Origin: Crossaster papposus
Lineage: Eukaryota; Echinodermata; Asteroidea; Velatida; Solasteridae
NCBI GenBank assembly: GCA_037893245.1
Contig: JBAIAA010000253.1
Span: 186,001-250,000, forward strand
Direction: 5' to 3'
DNA length: 64,000 nucleotides
The notes beneath the pieces are model-generated. The model was given only the letters and a program-made list of their open reading frames with translations. It was not told the DNA's origin and did not search any database. Shown here piece after piece: positions 23,531 through 35,504 of this stretch. The position numbers and the translations under genes are program-made. Within the stretch, counting starts at the first letter, position 1; each line of letters opens with the position of its first letter.

Positions 23531-23797
23531 ATGGGCATCCGCCTAACCGCGCGTCTAGTGTGTAGTCTTCTTAAGCCACAGACACTGTCGACCCTGTCGT
23601 CACGCAGCCTCCAGTCACTAGCGAAACCTTACTCTAACCTAACACCAGAACAGTCTCGAAAACAGAGCACTAGTGATACGGAGTGCCGATGTAGCATAAA
23701 TATCGGACTCTCTGGAAAATCAGCATTCATTGGTACAAATGCGCAAGTGAAGATAATTCGAAGAGAGACCGGTAACGTGAGAGGGTTTAACCAATAA
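23531..23797 (+). CDS. Unrecognised 88-residue open frame with a presequence-like N-terminus
   Basis: The frame starts at ATG in a non-repeat stretch. Its first 38 residues are rich in Arg, Ser, Leu and Thr, with no acidic residue before about residue 40. Mitochondrial targeting presequences have that composition. The remainder has no motif I recognise. A CTTTCCAG acceptor-like site lies just upstream. A family F element starts about 100 bp downstream. There is no sign of a continuing exon, so this may be a chance frame. Confidence 0.15.
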   Translation: MGIRLTARLVCSLLKPQTLSTLSSRSLQSLAKPYSNLTPEQSRKQSTSDTECRCSINIGLSGKSAFIGTNAQVKIIRRETGNVRGFNQ

Positions 23798-23899
23798 TAG
23801 GTGGAAAGAAGTCCGCTTTTCACAGGAGTCTGATATTCATAATTGCGGCAGCTTCCTTTTTATGCTGCTCATGCATACAGCTTTACACTTGACACCGCG

Positions 23900-24235
23900 T
23901 GTATCACTGTGGAGACATGGCTTTGTTCTCGTGTACAAAATGGTTAGAAAGTCGAGCACGTTTTTCAAAATGCTCTCATTTTAACCACAATTATTTTCCT
24001 GGGTTAAAAATTTTGACCCAATATACCCTATATTATACCGTAACCTAAACACTAACCCTAACCCACATCCTAACCCTATTTTTTTTAGTGATTTAAGTAA
24101 AATCCAAAAATTTAATGCGTGAAATTCCCAGTGGAGACTTATTCATCTATATAAATTGGAGACCTTTTGGAGACCTTTTCACTCCCATTGTCCCCATTGT
24201 GTTCACGTCTCAAGAGGGTACCGTATTTCGCACCT
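23900..24235. mobile_element. Family F MITE
   Basis: It runs from GTATCACTGTGGAGACATGG to AGAGGGTACCGTATTTCGCA, with CTTTGTTCTCGTGTACAAAA, AACACTAACCCTAACCCAC and CCAGTGGAGACTTATTC. It is close to 37604-37932. Confidence 0.9.
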
Positions 24236-24671
24236 CACTCCTAGGTCCTGAACAATACACACCTACTGATTTTCAACTTCACATAGTGCCCGGTTCTGGA
24301 GATAAACGAATTACGGACGGAAGCACACAATGACACACAGAGATTCCTGGAATTATAGTATTTTGAGGAGCAGTACAGGTATAAAGAGAGTGAAAAAAAA
24401 GCCTTCAGGACACAAAATGGCAACTACCTTGTGTAGTGCCAATAGGTTCCGTTAGATTTGATACGCATACGGAATACGTATGCGGCTCGGGAAATGGTCG
24501 CCATTTTGTGTAATCATTTCATCAGTTTTACATTATACATTATAACATTTTGAGATGAGATTCAAATTGCCGATACCAGATGAAATAACAACACAAAATG
24601 GTAATATGAGATATTTTTTCGAGCCGCATAATGTATCCCGTATACGTGTATCTTTGTACTGGGCGCATGCT

Positions 24672-25059
24672 TTAAAGGTAGTATACACCATTTGCAGATA
24701 TCGAAAATATTTACTACCGAATTATTAAGAAATATCCTACTCATCTGAAAGTAAATGTTGATTCTGGGCATCCAGCAAAATGATTGCGCTAGATATCCTG
24801 TAATTATTCCGAAAAATATAATTTGATAATGAAAAATTCGCGATCGCCTGACGGCGATCACAAAAAAAACAAAGATAACATAAGAATAACTGCTCGACGC
24901 CGGTTGAAAAAAAACGCTGTTTTTCGTGCTTTTCTCGGCATCCATGATTCTAAAACTTCGGACAGCTCAGTTAAACGATATTTACTATAAATACAACCCC
25001 CCCAAATCTACTCATTCATGATAATTCAAGCAATGACCAATGGTGTATACTACCTTTAA
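24672..25059. mobile_element. Family A MITE, complete
   Basis: A 388-bp copy with TTAAAGGTAGTATACACC and GGTGTATACTACCTTTAA ends and TTAA borders. The centre is CGCGATCGCCTGACGGCGATC. The 54-bp array begins within its terminal TTAA. Confidence 0.92.
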
Positions 25060-25430
25060 AGGTATATACATGGTAATTATCAGGAATGAATTAATATTTG
25101 TTTTAGAGGGGCGGGGAGGGGAGGGGTGTATTTTATCATGAATGGGTGGATGTAAAGGTAGGATGCGCCATTGGTAATTGCTTGAATTATCAGGAATTGG
25201 TGGATGTAAAGGTAGGATACACCTTTGGTAATTGCTTGAATTATCAGGAATGGGTGGATGTAAAGGTATATGATGCACAACTGGTAATTGCTTGAATTAT
25301 CAGGAATGGGTGGATGTAAAAGTAGGATACACCTTTGGTAATTGCTTGAATTATCAGGAATGGGTGGATGTAAAGGTAGGATACACCATTGGTAATTGCT
25401 TGAATTATCATGAATGGGTGGATGTATTTT
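25056..25430. repeat. Short 54-bp array joined to a family A element
   Basis: About six or seven copies of the 54-bp unit, in inverse orientation to the main array (AAAGGTAGGATACACC... GGAATGGGTGGATGT), sit between the end of the family A copy at 24672-25059 and the interior of another family A copy. The last monomer runs without a break into family A interior sequence (TTTTATAGTAAATATCGTTT). This junction shows directly that the monomer is the MITE end. Confidence 0.92.
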
Positions 25431-26280
25431 ATAGTAAATATCGTTTAACTGACCTTTCCGAAGTTTTACAATCATGGATGCTGAGAAAAGTAAGAAAAAG
25501 GGCGTTATTTTTCAACCGGCGTCGGGCAGTGATTCTTATGTTGTTCTTGGTTTTTTCGCGATCGCCGTCCGTCGATCGTAATTACAGGATATCCAGATCA
25601 ATAATTAAGCTGACTATAAAGATATACTTGCAGTTCGATGATTTGGTTTTTACCGTTCGACGCAATCGAGAGCGTAATTACCACCATAGGCCGCTCCAGA
25701 CTGGAGGTACTTTAGATCGGTCATCACTGTACTTTGTATTATTTGTATCGCCCCTGTTTTGATTTATATACCCTTGATTTTAATATGCACGGATGGGAAT
25801 AATTATGGCTCTAATCGTAATGGCTCTGATCCTAACTGCCTGTAGTGTTTAGCCAGTCCTGAGTGATCTATAACGCGTTGCTGGCTAATTTCTGGCGGCA
25901 CAAATCACTCGCACTAGCTGATAAAAGTTAATCATTGTTAACTTTTAAATTAGTTGAATTCTTCCAAATAGGCACTTGGGAGACAAATTAGCGTAAGTTT
26001 TTAGGTAATAAGGAGACAGTGGCACTTAAGGAGACATTTCAGTGTCTCCCTTTTAAGTGTCTAGCTACCCTAAAAAGCGATATTTTGGAGTTATGTTTGT
26101 CCTAGAACGACAGATTTTGGTCTAAATAGCATAAATCTCGAAGATCTTAGAGAAAAGGGTTAGGGTAAACTAGTTAGGACTGTTTTAAGTTTGTGTACAT
26201 CTCCATGGGATTGTCTCCCCAAGTGCCTATATTCGGAGGTATTTTCCGATATCTGCAAATTGTGTATCTCTTACCTTTAA
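25372..26280. mobile_element. Family A MITE interrupted by other elements
   Basis: It begins as the last array monomer, runs through CAACCGGCGTCGGGCAGTG and GCGATCGCCGTCCGTCGATC, and breaks at about 25595 (TAATTACAGGATATC). The other end, CCGATATCTGCAAATTGTGT with CTTACCTTTAA, appears at 26247-26280. Between them lie the left arm of a fold-back element and a family E copy. Confidence 0.82.
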
Positions 26281-26885
26281 AAAGATTCCTATAATTATTA
26301 TGCGAGGCAATTTTTGTCTCCGGCTGGCATGAGGTATTTAGATGATGACATTTGGCGGCAAGACAGAATCAGGTTTGGGGGGATTGATGACTGAGGTCTG
26401 CGCCGGTAAATCGTCAGATTCCTAAAGGTGTTTCCCTTCATGGGGACATATCGGGACGGGAGATAAGTGACGACGGCGTTTTGGAACCGCAATTTTATCA
26501 CGTTCGTCATAAGCATGTACATATACTGTGCAGCAGTGCTCGCAATGCGTGGCCTATTTGCTCAAGTATCGCTTGCGCGCGAGTGATTTGTGCCGCCAGA
26601 AATTAGCCAGCAACGCGTTATAGATCACTCAGGACTGGCTAAACACTGCAGGCAGTTAGGATTAGAGCCATTATGATTAGAGCCGTAATTATTCCCATCC
26701 GTGCATGTTAAAATCAAGGGTAAATAAATCTAAACACGGGCGATACAAATAATACAAAGTACAGTGATGACCGATCTAAAGTACCTCCAGTCTGGAGTGG
26801 CCTACGTGACGCTCCCTAATTACGCTCTCGATTGCGCCGAACGGTGAAAACCAAACCATCGAACTGCAAGTATATCTTTATAGTC
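25611..26885. mobile_element. Large fold-back with about 305-bp arms
   Basis: The left arm 25611-25912 and right arm 26579-26885 are inverted copies (TGACTATAAAGATATACTTG, GTACTTTAGATCGGTCATCA, CCTGAGTGATCTATAACGCG). The 665-bp loop holds a family E element, the right end of a family A element and 26281-26578, where I see no gene. No internal transposase frame is visible. Confidence 0.85.
25963..26240. mobile_element. Family E MITE
   Basis: TTCCAAATAGGCACTTGGGA and CCCCAAGTGCCTATATTCGG are inverted ends. The interior has TTAGAGAAAAGGGTTAGGGT and CGACAGATTTTGGTCTAAAT, shared with 29742 and 39939. Confidence 0.9.
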
Positions 26886-27178
26886 AACACCAATTCGCCA
26901 AAACTACATGCGAGTTTCCCCAATGCTAGCTATAAGTATAAGAAGGCCCCAGTTTTATCAGCCATGCTGATATCCGGAATCGCAATTCTCTTTCAAGCAC
27001 GCAGTAGTCATCGCGCGGGGCGTTAAAGCTCAATAATTAATCTCTGATGTACAGCAATATACCAGTACACGCCTTATCCATCACTCAAAGGGATTTCTGA
27101 TCTTGATTAAAACTCGAGTCTATTTTTAAAACGCGCACGTGTCAGATTGAAACTCGGTCACATTTACTCTATTATATA
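26886..27178. other. Non-repeat spacer
   Basis: No element ends, exons or RNA gene features were recognised. Confidence 0.4.
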
Positions 27179-27680
27179 CTAAGGCCGTGTCCGAAACGAG
27201 TGTCTAGAGCTACGGTCTACGTCTACAGCTACAGCTAGGTCTACGTTGGCGCTAAGGTAAATGGAATTCGGACGTGGCTATACGGTAGAGCCTACGGCTA
27301 GTTATTGCGCCCCCAGGCGATGCAAAATTACGATGTAAGAATTTACAACAATTAGCGTCTGCTAGATGTTACGCAATGTTTGTTTACAGCCAGTCGAAAT
27401 ACCTATGATATTTATTTACGTATTTGTCGATCTGTTAGTTTCAATTTAATGCACTATCATTGAAAAATAAAATCCCAAAAAAATTGGCTCCAAAATTAAC
27501 GTTAGTGCTGCCGCCATTTTGTTTTGCCTGAGCTAGACAACTTCTTTTACGGCTAGATTTTTGTGACGTTGTAGCCGTAGCTGTAGCTCTAGACGGCATT
27601 TCGGACAGCGCTACAAAATGGCCGACGCAGACGTTAGCCGTAGCTGTAGCTCTAGACACCCGTTTCGGACACGGCCTTAC
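27179..27680. mobile_element. MITE with AAGGCCGTGTCCGAAACG ends
   Basis: TAAGGCCGTGTCCGAAACGA and CGTTTCGGACACGGCCTTA are inverted ends. Subterminal GTCTAGAGCTACGG and TAGCTGTAGCTCTAGAC words repeat on each side, and a second partial inner copy of the end (GCATTTCGGACAGCG) is at 27595. TA dinucleotides border both ends. Confidence 0.9.
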
Positions 27681-28058
27681 TTAATAAGTGCATCGGAGGT
27701 TTACCATTTCATTCGCACATACTTTGTTCGCACTTACCATGTAGAAATAAGAATGCGTACGAGCGCACGTAATATCCATCACGATTCGTGTTCAAGGGGA
27801 TACTAATCATTATTACCCTGCCCATTGGCCCAATGAATCATTCCAATAAACAATTGATCGTTGAAAGACAAAAACATGCTTATTCGCCTAAAGTATTTAT
27901 ATCAAGCAAGAAGCTATGTATTACCCAGCCAATTGTTTTTCTTGGACTCGCAACAGTTAACTTAGGATACTTTATATCAGTTTCAAAATTCAAAAAGTAA
28001 CATTGGCTATTAGTTTAAACTAAGCAGCTAAAACACATCGCGGGGGTCATTGTATAAT

Positions 28059-28266
28059 TACACCCTAAAACAGATTATTTGTCCAACCAATGAAATTGGT
28101 AAATTTTTACAAAATAGTGGTCAAAATAACCAATGATATTTGTCTTTTCAACAAAAATCTCGGTTAAAATACCCAATATTTTGGTTAAAATTAACCAATA
28201 TATTGGTTGGACTTATATCTATACCAATCAATTGGTTATTTTCAACCATTCTGTTTTTAGAGTGTA
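28059..28266. mobile_element. Family N MITE
   Basis: CACCCTAAAACAGATTATTT and CATTCTGTTTTTAGAGTG pair. The interior is ATTGGT/ACCAA-rich. Confidence 0.75.
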
Positions 28267-28775
28267 TTTCTGAACTGGGGCAAACTGGGGCCGTTTGGAA
28301 TGTAATGAAATACACTTTATAGCAAAAAAAGAAATTTCAAATTCGAATTTTTTCAAATTTTAAAGGGAATCGCAACATATTCCAAACGTTTAAATCATCA
28401 CTACAGTGATATGTATAATAAGCAATGATTTGAAAAATTCGGGGTGCAAATATTTTTGTTTTTACGACTTCGTCGCCTTGACGCCTGACACGACGCTTCA
28501 ACTTAGCCCCGCGAACGCCCTTGAAGACTTCAATTAAACAGAGTCGTAATAAACATACGCCATGCACCTCGTGAATCAATTTTCCAAAGGGCACTTTATA
28601 ATTAGCACGCACCAAACGTGGTCTAAATGGCAAGGGCGAAAAGGCAGGGGTATAATTACAACAAAGCAAATTAATCTCTCGCATTTCGACGAATTCTCCC
28701 GCGCACTGTATCACAGTCACAGAAGCAATTTCCGATCGCATTGCTTCCTCGGACTTTGTGATGAAAGCCTTTATA
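28267..28775. other. Non-repeat interval with mid-GC unique DNA
   Basis: 28480-28775 is unusually free of repeats for this window. A family K element inserted at its right edge interrupts unique DNA that seems to resume at 29220. A minus-strand frame of 160 codons (28337-28819) runs across it but starts inside the K element, so I do not call it a gene. It may be regulatory DNA. Confidence 0.3.
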
Positions 28776-29219
28776 TGTGACCTGCTCCAGGAAAAGGTGA
28801 CATAAGTCGCGCTACGCATTTATGAGTAATGGCCTGTTAAAGTTAATAGGGTAAATATTTTTGTCAACATTTGATTTTCATTTTTTGTTTTAAATGACAT
28901 CTTTAATGTCCAAAGTTTCAGATTGAATTAACAAAAAGCTGGAATTCGATAAATAAAGTGAAAAAAAACTTTTTAAGAGTGCATGGTTTCAATGTATTGT
29001 CTTAGTTTTGTTGCGTTTCGAAGCCTGTTTTCTCAGTTGTGTATTTTAAATTCCATGGAGCCAATAATATGCAAAAACGTCATATCATCGGAACGGGAGG
29101 GGCTATGAAACTGTACTATGTACCAAATGAAAGCTAATATCCTGGAATTTGTAATCATGTATATAACTCTATTTTTAGTTTTCGCGACTTATGTCACCTT
29201 TTTCCTGGAGCGGGTCACA
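28776..29219. mobile_element. Family K MITE
   Basis: The ends are TGTGACCTGCTCCAGGAAAA and TTTTCCTGGAGCGGGTCACA, with arms extending through GGTGACATAAGTCGC (about 35 bp). The interior has TTTCGAAGCCTGTTTTCTCA, GTTGTGTATTTTAAATTCCA and ACCAAATGAAAGCTAATATC. Confidence 0.92.
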
Positions 29220-29741
29220 TATTCGCATGTCTACGCTCACTCGGCAAAAGCCAATTCGACACGGATCCTCGACTGATTGAGTTGCGAGCGTATTGCCTAC
29301 TCCAATCAAACCGTGATGGCTGTGATTGGGTTATGTCGGTCGAGAGTCGAAATCGAGCGGCAGAATGCTCTATTATATTACGACGCGGCGGGTTTGACTT
29401 AGTCGCTCAATCTTCCGACAAGAAGTGTCCCAATTAGCCTAAACCTCAAATCTAGTTGATCTTAATTAAATTTAAACCTATGCATATCCACAACATGATA
29501 CTGGAATTAAACATTAAAAGAGTTTCCTTGACTCTGGTGGATATCAGCGCAGGTGTTGATTCCGATTCTGTCTTCGTATATCGAACATGTAAAACATTGA
29601 AGAATAATTGTATAGGGGATGACCTGGATTTTTACAACCTAAAAGTGGCGTTTAGTATCGGCTGCCCAGGTGGTTTTTTTTTAAAGAAAACCCTATAAAG
29701 TTATATATTGGTTCCCATTCGGCCTGATAGTCACATCAATT
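29220..29741. other. Non-repeat interval
   Basis: 29220-29430 is moderately GC-rich, with TCGACACGGATCCTCGACTG and GAGAGTCGAAATCGAGCGG. No gene was recognised. Confidence 0.35.
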
Positions 29742-30019
29742 CTTCCAAATAGGCACTTGGGGAGACAAATTAGCCTAATTTTTTAGGTAATAAGTAGACA
29801 GTGGCACTTAGGGAGACATTTCAGTGTCTCCGGTTGAAGTGTCTAGTTACCCTAAAAAAAAAGATATTTGGGAGTTATTTTTGTCCTAGAACGACAGATT
29901 TTGGTCTAAAGAGCATAAATCTCGAAGATCTTAGAGAAAAGGGTTAGTGTAAACAAGTTAGGACTGTTTTAAGTTTGTGTACATCTCTGAGGGATTGTCT
30001 CCCCAAGTGCCTATTTGGA
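29742..30019. mobile_element. Family E MITE
   Basis: TTCCAAATAGGCACTTGGGG and CCCCAAGTGCCTATTTGGA are the inverted ends. The interior closely matches 25963-26240. Confidence 0.92.
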
Positions 30020-30215
30020 GCTGGTCGGTCATAACTTCGACAGAATTACGAAAAACAATCTCATTACGAGTATAAACGTGATTACCTTCGCAAACCATTT
30101 TTCGGTTTCCCAAATGATCAATTTTCTCGTTTTGTTCGTTGCTCACAATCGCTTTATACTACGACGCAAGTGGCGTCGGCGTTCGGTTCTTGATATTGTG
30201 GTTTTATAGTTGGCG

Positions 30216-30460
30216 GCGTGTCCACAAACAATATAGTCTGGTTCCCTGACCTGACAATGCCCGGACGTCTAAATTGTAGGTATAGCTGCTATAGCGACAA
30301 GAAGAAGACAACAAGAGACAATTACACAGAAGATTATGGGGAAAACCCACGTAAGCAGAACTCCAATCTACATGTGGACCAGGGCGGGAATCGAACTCGG
30401 GCCAGGGCAGGCCGACAAAGCGAGGGGGGAAATGCGCCAGCCTGACTTTTTGCATTTGCG
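30216..30460 (-). mobile_element. Second type of tRNA-derived SINE
   Basis: On the minus strand the head reads GTCAGGCTGGCGCATTTCCC, then CTCGCTTTGTCGGCCTGCCC and a B box GAGTTCGATTCCC (30387-30399). A body with CACATGTAGATTGGAGTTC and GTGTAATTGTCTCTTGTTGT follows. The A box is weak. The body differs from the SINE at 8778, so this is another family. A related fragment (CAGTCTGGTTCCCTGGCGG) is at about 30870. Confidence 0.7.
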
Positions 30461-31477
30461 CACCGACCATTGCAATAGCTAAAGTCAGCCTACGGCCAAA
30501 TCGCGTCCCACTGCGCGCGAACAGATGTGGTTACAACGATAGAATAACAATCAGGCCAAACATCCTGCAAAATGCCTGGAGTTTCTCTCCCGTTATGCAT
30601 TTAAAAATGACCACAGATTTAAGAAGCGGAGCAACATTAATCTTCAGTTGTGGCCGGAAGTTATCCGGTAGTGAATATTTTATTCTGGGCGTCGAATTGG
30701 ATCCTCAAAGTGCAGTATAGGTTTACACGGGGATGAGAGTGTGAGCGCAAAACGAGTTAAGAGTTAAGCTTATTTTTTTCTTCTGAATTGACACCTAAGA
30801 AGTAATTGGTGCAGGAAATAACGGTTTTGTTACACGTCGATGTAGGAAGAGACCGGCGAAGGGGAACAGTCTGGTTCCCTGGCGGCCCCCTGACGCCTCT
30901 TCGTGAAAAACAATAATAATAATTACCCATAAAGCCATGCCTTTTCATCCAAGCGCATCAATGACATTAAACACCTACATAATTGGTGGATATGGGGGGG
31001 GGGGGTTGTATTTATCGTTTAACTGACCTGTCTGAAGTGTTAAAAATCATGAATTTCGGAGGAAAAAGCAAAAAAAACGGCGTTCGTTTTCAACCGGCGT
31101 CGGGCAATATTGTTAGCTGTTCACGATATCGATGGAGAACAGCTCTTGTTTTCGTTAAGATTTAGTTTCCCTTTTTTTTTCTTCTTCAGACTCTTCTATA
31201 GAACATGTTTTCGTTCCTCCAGGGAACTATGGCATTTTGATAAATCAGATCGAGTTCAGACTTGGCATACAGTTATTAGATCATTTTCAACAGATGGTCC
31301 TCGAAACTTTCGTCATGATAGGATGATTAAAGGATTAAAGGATAGTTTTTTCCCGGCCCTAAGTCCCCGGAAGTATTAGTCCCCGGAAGTATTAGTCGGA
31401 TTGTTTTTAAACTTGGTCAGTAACATCTCTGGACCAAGCCTCACAAATGCTCTTCTGAGAACCTAGTTAGTGGTCAT
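30461..31477. other. Mostly non-repeat, with a family A fragment
   Basis: 30968-31115 is a family A fragment (ATTGGTGGATATGGGG, TTATCGTTTAACTGACCTGT, TTTCAACCGGCGTCGGGC) with a G-run at 30996-31007. 31363-31396 is a two-copy CCCCGGAAGTATTAGT tandem. No gene was found. Confidence 0.6.
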
Positions 31478-31877
31478 TTAAAGGGATCGTATACGTTTGG
31501 TAATTACTCCAAAAATTAATGGCAATAAAAACTAACTTGGTAAGAAGTACAGCAGCTTTGGATATAGTATAATGCATGTTTAGAAACTGTTCACTTCGAA
31601 GTACTGCGGTTATGGGAAAAGATGTCACTTTTCATCCCAAAAATTTTCCATCTGAGAAGCGTTACTGCAGTGACGTTTCTCAGATTGTGTATTCCAATGC
31701 AGATTATTATTCTTCCTGCGTGGACATAACCGCTCTAGATTTTCAGCAATATCTCAAAATCGCTATCACCTTTTGAAATGACATTTTTACACTTTAGTTT
31801 TATGGTATACATCTATAACTATATAGGATTGAAACAAGCAGTGGGTTCCAATTACCAAACGTACACGATCCCTTTAA
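31478..31877. mobile_element. Family B MITE, complete
   Basis: A 400-bp copy with TTAAAGGGATCGTATACG and CGTACACGATCCCTTTAA and TTAA borders. This is the cleanest copy in the window. Confidence 0.94.
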
Positions 31878-32605
31878 CAAGGATTCGAATCTGTCTATAC
31901 CTTCGAAAATCAAATGCTGATTGAAACACTGTGTTATGTGCCACGCTCTCCAAACGGGAGTATAATGTCTCGCACTATAATAAGTAGTACACACTTTACT
32001 CAATAAGCCACAAATCATACGTTCGGCTGTCACAATATCATGTCACTTAATTATTTGTGAAAAAGTAGGTCAACAAAATGGACAATATTTAATCAATGTT
32101 ATCCTATTTGTTACAGTAACTAGCAATATTTTAGATTCAGTTGCCTGTCTATTATGTTATCGTACCATCAGTGCATTATAATTTGAGGGTGCATATCACC
32201 GCTCAATGCACTTTAGTAAAACGAAGTACATGTTTGCCGGACTCTTTTTGAGTCACCGTGCCCCAGTGAGCACTTCAGGCGGGGCCACTGCGCCCCTCGG
32301 CCCGTCCACAACAACCGGGCTAGCGACAGCTGCAAAAACGGAAGGCCTTTTGTGCAACCTGGGTACTTTGAGACTCAAACAATGCGCGATCGCGCCGGGC
32401 GCTATACACGTAATTGTCTTGTGCCATGCGTGCCGTTCACAGTCGTTCGATGACGGGCTTAAAAATACACTTTATTATATTATCTCTCATAGTGAGCCAG
32501 TGCAACATGAGTTCGACTGTTAATGTTAAATGGCCAATTCAAATATTGCATCGGTTCCCCAAACTGCATCAGCTCTGGGTCATGTTCACCTTTATTCAGA
32601 GACAT
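31878..32605. other. Non-repeat interval
   Basis: 32240-32420 is GC-richer, and an open frame (32206-32523) covers it. I recognise no domain in it and see no splice sites, so it is left uncalled. Confidence 0.35.
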
Positions 32606-33247
32606 AGGGCCCTTTCGAAACCTTTGCCTTGCTACGGCTTCGGCTTCGCCTCCGGATTCCGAATCACTGAGAAGCAAATAGAAAATAAAGCAAATAGAAA
32701 AATGTAGTCTGACTTTTGGATTCATATCAATCGATTGAATGTTGCGGAAGTACCACAGGCTTTAAAACATTGCATGGGGTCTCGCAGTTGAGAATCTAAA
32801 ATCGCCTTAAGCCAAAACCAGGAATTCGAAAACACCCATAGAGATGGTGTAAACTATATACATGTACTGTACCACCATTAGTGCTAACACTAATGACATA
32901 AACGAACACGGAGCGTTGGGTTCCCCGATCACGATAGTATCCGACGCCGTATACGCGGTTTTTTGTTGTTGCAAATACAGTCTGGTGCTGTGATGCCGCT
33001 ACTGGGTCTTTTCGAATCTCTGGCTTCGTCGTCGTCTTTGGCTTAAGGCAATTTTTGACTCCCAACTGCAAGATCTCCAGCCACATTCTGACGCCTGTTG
33101 TGCTTCAGACACATTCACTCGATTGATGTAAACCCCAAAGTTAGACTATTTCAATTTTCTTCCATTTCTATTTGCTTCTTAGTAATTCGGAATTCGGAGG
33201 CGAAGCCAAAGCCAAAGACGAAGCAACGGTTTCGAAAAGGCCCATAG
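32606..33247. repeat. Inverted repeat with nested inverted repeat
   Basis: The outer arms are GGGCCCTTTCGAAACCTTTG with GGCTTCGCCTCCGGATTCCG and, at 33170-33247, TTCGGAATTCGGAGGCGAAG with GGTTTCGAAAAGGCCC. Inner arms (32786-32850 and 33000-33075) share CTTAAGCCAAA with AATTCGAAAA and their complements. It may be two nested fold-back elements. Confidence 0.75.
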
Positions 33248-34302
33248 TCGTCTCGCCTGCGTCCCAATATTAAACACCCACGATAATAATTGATGGATAA
33301 GATATGACAAGATTACGATATACACCGGCGACTATAGTGCAGCAATGATGGACGAGGATGCGGGCCGTGGATGCCATTTAGCTAATAGAAAGCCACACTG
33401 CCCTACAGAATCGCATTCGTTCGCTTGACATTAATATACAACCGAACGTCCTTGCCGCAGATTTATTTTTGCAAAGGCATATAACAACAGAGATGTATGG
33501 GAAAACAATACATCACTTCATATAGCAAACTGATGAACTCTGCATGAACATGAAGTTCAATCAAAGTACAAGTTGCAATGGCAACAATTAAAGGCAAGTA
33601 CATGTATACACCATTTGCAAACATAAAAAATACCCACTCATTCCTGATAATTCAAGCAATTACCAATGGTGTATCCTACCTTTACATCTACCAATTCCTG
33701 ATAATTCAAGCAATTACCAATGGTGTATCCTACCTTTACATCCACTCATTCCTGATAATTTAAGCGATTACCAATGGTGTATCCTACCTTTACATTCACT
33801 TATTCCTGATAATTAAAGCAACTACCAATGGTGTATCCTACCTTTACATTCACTCATTCCTGATAATTCAAGCAATGACCAATGGTGTATCCTACCTTTA
33901 CATTCACCCTTTCCTGATAATTTAAGCAATTACCAATGGTGTATCCTACCTTTACATTCACCCTTTCCTTATAATTCAAGCAATTACCAATGGTGTATCC
34001 TACCTCCACATCCACCCATTCCTGATAATTCAAGCGATTACCAATGGCGTATTCTATACCTTTACATCCACCCATTCCTGATAGTTCAAGCAATTACCAA
34101 TGGTGTATCCTACCTTCACATCCACCCATTCCTGATAATTCAAGCAATTACCAATGGTGTATCCTACCTTTCAATCTACCCATTCCTGATAATTCAAGCA
34201 ATTACGAATGGAGCATCCTACCTTTACACCCACCCATTCCTGATAATTCAAGCAACTATACTAAAGGTGTATCCTACCTTTACATCCACCCATTCCTGGT
34301 AA

Positions 34303-35504
34303 TTCAAGCAATTCCCAATGATGTATCCTACCTTTACATCCACCCATTCCTGGTAATTCAAGCAATTCCCAATGATGTATCCTACCTTCACATCCACCCA
34401 TTCCTGATAATTCAAGCGATTACCAATGGCGTATTCTATACCTTTACATCCACCCATTCCTGATAATTCAAGCAATTATCAATGGTGTATCCTACCTTCA
34501 CATCCACTCATTCCTGATAATTCAAACGATTACCAATGGTGTATCCTACCTTCACATCCACCCATTCCTGATAATTCAAGCAATTACCAATGGTGTATCC
34601 TACCTTCACATCCAACCATTCCTGATAATTCTAGCAATCACCAATGGTGTATCCTACCTTTACATTCACTTATTCCTGATAATTAAAGCAATTATCAATG
34701 GTGTATCCTAACTTTACATTCACTCATTCCTGATAATTCAAGCAATTACCAATGGTGTATCCTACCTTTACATTCACTCATTCCTGATAATTTAAGCAAT
34801 TACCAATGGTGTCTCCTACCTTTACATCCACCTATTCCTGATAATTTAAGCAATTACCAATGGTGTATCCTACCTTTACATCGACCCATTCCTGATAATT
34901 CAAGCAATGACCAATGGCATAATCCTACCTTTACACCTACCCATTCCTGATCATTCAAGCAACCACCAATGGTGTGTACTACCTTTACATTCACTCATTC
35001 CTGATAATTCAAGCAATGGCCAATATCGTTATCCCACCTTCACTTCCACCCATTCCTGGTAATTCAAGCAATTACCAATGGTGTATCCTACCTTCACATC
35101 CACCCATTTCTGATAATTCAAGCAATTACCAATGGTGTATCCTACCTTTACATCCACCCATTCCTGATAATTCAAGCAATTACCAATTGTGTATTCTACC
35201 TTCACACCCACCCATTCCTGATAATTCAAGCAATCACCAATGGTGTATCCTACCTTTACACCCACCCATTCCTGATCATTCAAGCAATTACCAATGGTGT
35301 ATCCTACCTTCACATCCACCCATTCCTGATAATTCAAGCAATCACCAATGGTTTATCCTACCTTTACATCCACCCATTCCTGATAATTCAAGCAATTTCC
35401 AATGGTGTATCCTACCTTTACATCCACCCATTCCTGGTAATTCAAGCAATTCCCAATGATGTATCCTACCTTTACACCAACCCATTCCTGATAATTCAAG
35501 CAAT
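34303..35504. repeat. Higher-order repeat, copy 1 (period 1192 bp)
   Basis: This block of about 22 monomers matches 35495-36696 base for base wherever I compared them, including private variants such as the GGCGTATTCTATACC monomer at 34427 and 35619. Identity breaks at 35505 versus 36697. Adjacent monomers differ from one another far more than the two 1.2-kb blocks do, so the block duplication is recent. Confidence 0.9.

Larger units (their letters stand above)
21444..23899. other. Non-repeat region, two weak coding candidates
   Basis: Mostly AT-rich DNA with a poly-T run at 23277-23303 and a T-rich tract near 22598-22617. Apart from the candidates at 22619-22660 and 23531-23797 I see no exons. 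The open frame at 23152-23373 crosses the poly-T run and is rejected. Confidence 0.4.

Noticed and set aside
28337..28819. 160-codon minus-strand frame
   Set aside because: Its first residues are the terminal repeat of a family K MITE, and the rest has no recognised similarity.
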